From contig CALGHC010000327.1 of the NCBI GenBank assembly GCA_937915965.1, positions 1 to 5,328 on the forward strand: a DNA stretch of 5,328 nucleotides. Reading direction: 5' to 3'. The stretch's first letter is position 1. Each line of letters opens with the position of its first letter. This document shows positions 1 through 2,996 of this stretch, piece after piece. This DNA comes from an uncultured Myxococcales bacterium (GTDB lineage Bacteria > Myxococcota_A > UBA9042). Under the pieces are notes generated by a model that was given only the letters and a program-made list of their open reading frames with translations, was not told the origin of the DNA and did not search any database. A program made the translations under genes and the position numbers.

Positions 1-87
1 GGATCTGGCCGCCGCAGGCCCCGCGTCGCCGGGCTGCCGTACCTGCGCGTCACCGTGGTGCTTCGCCTGCTCGTCGCCGCGCTGCGC
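1..87. other. Left flank, no supported gene
   Basis: This stretch follows the stop codon (TAG, minus strand, 90-88) of the secreted cysteine-rich protein. It is GC-rich and open in several frames, but shows no convincing start with a ribosome-binding site, no recognisable protein motif, and no hairpin followed by a T-run that would make a terminator. One plus-strand frame entering from the left edge ends at a TAG at 98-100, which would be a convergent overlap of about 13 bases. Its 32 visible residues are unusually rich in Cys, Ser and Pro and match no family I know, so I do not call it. Confidence 0.4.
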
Positions 88-2016
88 CTACTCGGCGTAG
101 CGCACGCACATCACCGCGAGGTTCTGGTTGCAGGTATGCTGCTCCTGGGCAAGCAGGTTGTGGCCGTCGAGCTCGCTGCCGCGGCCGAGCACACCAGCGG
201 CCGACGACGACCAGCCGTTGCAGTGCTGTCCGGCAAAGAGCGTGCCGTTGGTGTTCGAGCCGTGCCAACCGTCGGCGTCCTCCCAGTCCGGGTTGGCGCC
301 GGTGCCCTCGTCGACCGTCTTGCCGTCAAAGGCGTACATCCAGATGCCGCCCATGTTGCCGTTGTTCCCCATCAGCGCAGACCACGAGGCCGCGAACTGC
401 TCGTTCTTGATGTTGAAAACAGGTACACCACTGTAGTCCTGACCGCTGAAGAAGGTCCTGATCTCCTGGCCGGGCGCGGACAGGAAGGCCCGCCATTTGC
501 CGCTCTTGCCGGCCGCGGTGGCCTGGGCCGCGCATTTGGCATCCGCTCCAGCGATGCCGCCCATGTCGCCGGTCGAAGCGTTGTTCTGGGCCGCAACGAC
601 GATCTGGGTGAGCGGCTTCTTGCAGCCGGTCGTGTCGTAGGCGAGACAACCCGCGGCGCACTGCACCGCGCCCGAATAGCCGCCACCGAGCAGATCCGCG
701 CAGTTCTTGCCGATTTGGCCGGCCTCGCAGACCTCGACGCCGACCTGGATGTGGCCGTCGCCGCACGACGCCGACTTGCACGCCACGCAAGCATCGGTCG
801 CGTCGCCGTTGCCGTCGTCGCAGTCTTCGGTGCCGACCTGGACGTGGCCGTCGCCGCAGGTCGCCACCTTGCACGCCACGCAGGCGTCGTTGTTGCCCTT
901 GTTGCCGTCGTCGCAGGCCTCACCCGAGTCGATGATGCCGTCGCCGCACGCTGGCGCGCTGCAATCGGTGCGGCACTTGTCGGGAGCGTCGGCGTTGGCC
1001 TCGCCGTCGTCACATTGCTCGGGCGATTCCACTGCGCCGTCGCCGCATGCGGGGACGAAGGCGAGCTGCCGCCACTTGCCCTTGGCGAACATCCAGGCGG
1101 TGTCGGTGTCCGTTCGGTAGACGATCTGGCCTTTGTGGGCGAGACCAGCCAGCTCGCTGGCGTCTGCGGCAAACTGGGAGACCAAGGCCGGCTTGCCGCC
1201 AATGCACACACCGCCGGCCTGCTCGGCGAGATCGAAGCCACAACCAGGTCCGGGCGCGCCTCCCACACCGATACCAGCGACAAACGTATTGGGCTGGGTG
1301 AAGACGTTCTTGCCGCCGAGCGCCGCGAGGGACTCAAGGCTCTCCTTGGTCGCGTACGGTGCGAGCAACCCCGCCTGCAGGTGGTCAGCGCCGATGCAGC
1401 CGGTGCAGGTGAGACCCAGGGCCGGGCCACCCTTGGCATCCGAGGCGGCGTAGTTGAAGGCCAGCACCTTGTCGGGGACGGTCGCGACGCCGATCTGGTT
1501 GCCGTCGATCGTTCCGGTGAGCTGGCTGGCATCAAAGGGGGTGGTCAGCGCGTCGGCTGTGGCGGCGTGCAAGGCATACGGGACCCACTGCAGGGGCGCA
1601 CGCGGCAGCTCCGGATCGGCCGAGACCTGCACACCCACCCATGTCGCCTGCTGCTGCGTGAAGAGCGCGATCGGCAGCGGGCTCTCTACCTCGACTCCGC
1701 CAAGTGCCAGCGAGAACATCCCTGCGCTGATCGGTACGGCGATGTGAATCTCCTTCCACAGCGCCTTGTCGGCAAGGGCGCTGTCATACAGGCGAAACGT
1801 CAGCGGATAGACGCCATCTGCGACAGGACCGCCGCCGGCGGCGTTCAAGCGACCTTGTACCGGCAGGAGTGGCGCGGCAAAGCCGGCGGCCGGCCACGTG
1901 AGGGCCGCCAGCGACGCCGCGACGACAGCGACGCGGACGCGACGCCTCAGGGCTCGACGCCCTGTACTACCCAGGCCACGGGGTTCGCAATGATCGTCGA
2001 TTCGAAGACTGGACAT
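88..2016 (-). CDS. Secreted cysteine-rich repeat protein with C-terminal endostatin-like domain
   Basis: A 642-residue predicted exported protein of unknown function. The ATG at 2016 is preceded by GAGG at a 5-base spacing, and an in-frame TGA lies a short way upstream, so this start is well supported. Residues 1-26 form a long Arg-rich n-region, followed by a hydrophobic core (about 27-41) and likely signal peptidase I cleavage near GFA|A or FAA|P (46-48). Residues about 50-155 resemble the N-terminal module of bacterial fibre-like surface proteins: 'VQGRL', 'FRLYD', 'ALW', 'GMFSLALG', 'WVGVQV', 'PYALHA'. Residues about 200-320 are a linker with a 'GQIVYRTDTDTAW' stretch seen in tail-fibre-like proteins. 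Residues 324-465 carry four cysteine-rich modules. Residues about 470-640 form a domain closely resembling collagen XVIII endostatin (related to DUF1554/endostatin-like families), with all four endostatin cysteines (495, 599, 629, 637). Export to the periplasm, cell surface or medium is inferred; no enzymatic motif is visible. Adhesion or ligand binding is a guess from the C-type-lectin-like fold of endostatin. Confidence 0.9.
   Translation of the reverse strand: MSSLRIDDHCEPRGLGSTGRRALRRRVRVAVVAASLAALTWPAAGFAAPLLPVQGRLNAAGGGPVADGVYPLTFRLYDSALADKALWKEIHIAVPISAGMFSLALGGVEVESPLPIALFTQQQATWVGVQVSADPELPRAPLQWVPYALHAATADALTTPFDASQLTGTIDGNQIGVATVPDKVLAFNYAASDAKGGPALGLTCTGCIGADHLQAGLLAPYATKESLESLAALGGKNVFTQPNTFVAGIGVGGAPGPGCGFDLAEQAGGVCIGGKPALVSQFAADASELAGLAHKGQIVYRTDTDTAWMFAKGKWRQLAFVPACGDGAVESPEQCDDGEANADAPDKCRTDCSAPACGDGIIDSGEACDDGNKGNNDACVACKVATCGDGHVQVGTEDCDDGNGDATDACVACKSASCGDGHIQVGVEVCEAGQIGKNCADLLGGGYSGAVQCAAGCLAYDTTGCKKPLTQIVVAAQNNASTGDMGGIAGADAKCAAQATAAGKSGKWRAFLSAPGQEIRTFFSGQDYSGVPVFNIKNEQFAASWSALMGNNGNMGGIWMYAFDGKTVDEGTGANPDWEDADGWHGSNTNGTLFAGQHCNGWSSSAAGVLGRGSELDGHNLLAQEQHTCNQNLAVMCVRYAE
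91..609 (-). other. Endostatin-like domain coding segment
   Basis: This segment encodes residues 470-642. Landmarks shared with vertebrate endostatin occur in the same order: a GGI.GAD..C stretch (GAD 490-492, Cys495), RAFLS (509-513), 'VPVFNIKNEQ' (531-540, endostatin has VPIVNLKDE), SW.AL (545-549), FDGK (563-566), WHGS (584-587), a Cys at 599 followed by W602, a small Gly/Ser-rich loop, LL.Q (621-624), Cys629 and VMC (Cys637). Endostatin disulphides are nested (first with fourth, second with third), which here predicts C495-C637 and C599-C629. The N-terminal His cluster that binds zinc in human endostatin is not recognisable. Homology is judged from remembered family sequence, not from an alignment run. 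Confidence 0.8.
622..1047 (-). repeat. Four tandem cysteine-rich modules (DUF4215-like)
   Basis: This block encodes residues 324-465 of the secreted protein. Each module opens with CGDG, at residues 324, 357, 387 and 418, so the spacing is 33, 30 and 31 residues. The first three follow the pattern CGDG…E.CDDG…C..C known from myxobacterial cysteine-rich repeats. The acidic CDDGN cores could bind calcium, but that is inference. The fourth keeps the CGDG opening and then switches to a different known module type (EVCEAGQ, then 'CADLLGGGYSGAVQCAAGC', ending DTTGC). At DNA level, 739-765 and 832-858 differ at only one of 27 bases, exactly 93 bp apart, which suggests recent module duplication. Confidence 0.88.
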
Positions 2017-2021
2017 GGGCG

Positions 2022-2025
2022 CCTC
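2022..2025 (-). promoter_or_regulatory. Ribosome-binding site for the cysteine-rich protein
   Basis: GAGG on the minus strand lies 5 bases upstream of the ATG at 2016. It supports this start over downstream alternatives, despite the long n-region of the signal peptide that this start implies. Confidence 0.6.
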
Positions 2026-2033
2026 GCCGGGGA

Positions 2034-2052
2034 CGCGCGACCGGGTCGCGCG
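2034..2052. repeat. Perfect 9+1+9 inverted repeat in the 104-bp intergenic gap
   Basis: The arms CGCGCGACC and GGTCGCGCG are separated by one base. As RNA this gives an 8-bp all-strong stem with a 3-base loop. It lies 69 bases beyond the stop of the glutaredoxin-DUF302 gene and 18 bases upstream of the start of the cysteine-rich gene. There is no T-run after it on the minus strand, so it is not a classical intrinsic terminator. It could be a transcript-end or stabilising hairpin, a translation-controlling leader hairpin close to the GAGG site, or an operator. Arms of this length are less remarkable in very GC-rich DNA. Confidence 0.55.
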
Positions 2053-2120
2053 GGGTCAGCCGACGAGCATGCCATTTTGGGGGGGCGACGGCGACCCGAC
2101 TGTTCTCTCAGAGGCGCGCG

Positions 2121-2774
2121 TCAGGCGTTCGAAGGCAGGGCCGCCATGACCCGGGCCAACCGCTTGCGGACCTCCAACGCGACCGGTTCGATGTCCTCGC
2201 GGCGCAGGACCTCGAACATCACCTTGGGGTCGACCGCCGAGACCACCGCGTTGCCGCCGCCGTCGACGGTGACCACGACGTTGCACGGCAACAGCAGGCC
2301 AATGGCCGGCTCGGCGGTCAACGCTTCGAGGGCGAAGGTCGGGTTGCACGCACCCAGGATGATGTACGGGCGAAAGTCGACGTCGAGCTTCTTGCGCATC
2401 GTCGCCTTGACGTCGATCTCGGTCAGCACGCCGAACCCTTCGGTTGCCAGCGCGTCGCGGGCAGCTGCGATCGCGTCGTCGTACGAGACGCCCACAAGTG
2501 TTCGCGTCAGGCCATAGCGTGGGTCGCCGAAGAAGTCGCCCGGCTCGCTCGCGCGCAGGTGCGCGAGGATCGTCTCGCTGCCCTGCAGCACGATGTCGCC
2601 GTCGACCAGGACCGGCACCTCGGCGTTGGTCACGCCGGCAAGAGCCAACACCGCGGCGCGCTCGGAACCCAGCCGGGTGACGGTGTAGCTGACGAAATCG
2701 AGACCGCGCTGCTCGAGGTAGCTGCGGACCCGCTTGCAGGCGGGGCAATCTTCGCGCTGGTACATTTCAAACAT
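2121..2774 (-). CDS. Glutaredoxin/GST-N-like domain fused to DUF302
   Basis: A 217-residue, probably cytosolic protein with no signal peptide or membrane segment. The start at 2774 is preferred over an in-frame upstream GTG at 2852: GAGGA sits 7 bases before this ATG, and the domain begins at once (MFEMYQREDCPAC), while the 26 extra residues look like non-coding leader. Residues 1-78 are a thioredoxin-fold domain with a CPAC redox motif (Cys10, Cys13), the expected cis-proline (VPVLVDGD, Pro54) and a GST-N/glutaredoxin-like SETILAHL (66-73), pointing to glutathione- or thiol-dependent chemistry. Residues about 92-185 are DUF302: 'FGVLTEIDVKATM', 'DFRPYIILGACNP', 'IGLLLPCNVVV' and VDP, with the family cysteines at 143 and 164. 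The biochemical role of DUF302 is not established. The fusion suggests that the N-terminal thiol domain acts on the DUF302 cysteines or a shared ligand (inference). It lies 222 bp downstream of the efflux gene and 104 bp upstream of the secreted protein gene, all on one strand. Confidence 0.9.
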   Translation of the reverse strand: MFEMYQREDCPACKRVRSYLEQRGLDFVSYTVTRLGSERAAVLALAGVTNAEVPVLVDGDIVLQGSETILAHLRASEPGDFFGDPRYGLTRTLVGVSYDDAIAAARDALATEGFGVLTEIDVKATMRKKLDVDFRPYIILGACNPTFALEALTAEPAIGLLLPCNVVVTVDGGGNAVVSAVDPKVMFEVLRREDIEPVALEVRKRLARVMAALPSNA

Positions 2775-2781
2775 GGTGCCG

Positions 2782-2786
2782 TCCTC
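2782..2786 (-). promoter_or_regulatory. Ribosome-binding site deciding the glutaredoxin-DUF302 start
   Basis: GAGGA on the minus strand lies 7 bases upstream of the ATG at 2774. This good match and spacing is the main reason to choose the 217-residue form over a GTG start 78 bases further upstream. Confidence 0.75.
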
Positions 2787-2943
2787 GGTCTTGCTTCGGT
2801 GTGGGGATGCGTGAGCCTCGGGTTCAGACCCAAGGGGGCTGCCGGTGCGCAACGAGTAGAGTCAGCGGGCCACCGCGGTGTTACGCCGTCAGCGGGATGA
2901 AACGCGAAATCGGGGCGCCTGCGGGAGAAGAAAGGTGCGCTCA

Positions 2944-2988
2944 AATTGTACAATTGTCAATGCCTGACACCTCTGGCGACTGTCGCCA
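2944..2988. promoter_or_regulatory. Cluster of three inverted repeats upstream of the glutaredoxin-DUF302 gene
   Basis: Three dyads sit almost end to end: AATTGTACAATT (2944-2955, perfect 12-bp palindrome), TGTCA-ATGCC-TGACA (2955-2969), and TGGCGAC-T-GTCGCCA (2974-2988). The third starts 8 bases past the efflux gene stop on the minus strand and could form a 6-bp stem with a CTG loop at the end of that transcript, although no T-run follows. The first is strongly AT-rich in a GC-rich region and about 170 bp upstream of the next start, as expected for an operator or promoter core. A consensus -35 (TTGACA, minus strand, 2960-2955) overlaps the first two dyads, but no good -10 follows at 16-18 bases. 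Operator function is inferred from symmetry, composition and position. Confidence 0.5.
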
Positions 2989-2996
2989 ACGCGCCG

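Noticed and set aside
2..100. A plus-strand frame entering from the left edge and ending at TAG 98-100, possibly the tail of a convergent gene.
   Set aside because: Only 32 residues are visible, with no family motif, and it would overlap the end of a firm minus-strand gene. It cannot be supported from this window.
372..1535. A 387-codon minus-strand frame overlapping the cysteine-rich gene.
   Set aside because: A shifted-frame shadow rich in Arg, Ala, Ser, Pro and Thr. It overlaps the recognisable cysteine modules, which only make sense in the other frame.
2079..2085. A run of seven G residues near AAAA (on the minus strand CCCCCCCAAAATGG), considered as a phase-variation tract or part of a terminator.
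   Set aside because: It lies outside any coding frame, is not at useful promoter spacing to a known start, and has no adjoining stem.
55..2517. An 820-codon open frame on the plus strand spanning the antisense of two genes.
   Set aside because: It has no domain resemblance and a composition dominated by Ala, Arg, Gly and Val. It is the mirror of two well-supported minus-strand genes in GC-rich DNA, where antisense frames stay open because stops are rare.
2056..2748. A 230-codon minus-strand frame overlapping the glutaredoxin-DUF302 gene.
   Set aside because: An Arg/Gly-rich shadow; the CPAC and DUF302 motifs lie in the other frame, which also has the ribosome-binding site.
2820..2831. GGGTTCAGACCC, resembling a tRNA T-arm.
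   Set aside because: No matching acceptor stem, D-arm or anticodon arm can be built around it in either direction, so it is only a short hairpin.
2871..2880. The palindrome CACCGCGGTG in the intergenic gap.
   Set aside because: A 10-bp all-GC-rich palindrome is expected by chance at this composition, and nothing nearby supports an operator.
2932..2960. A sigma-70-like promoter starting with TTGACA (minus strand, 2960-2955).
   Set aside because: The hexamer 16-18 bases downstream (around CACCTT) is a poor -10, so I mention the box within the palindrome cluster but do not call a promoter.
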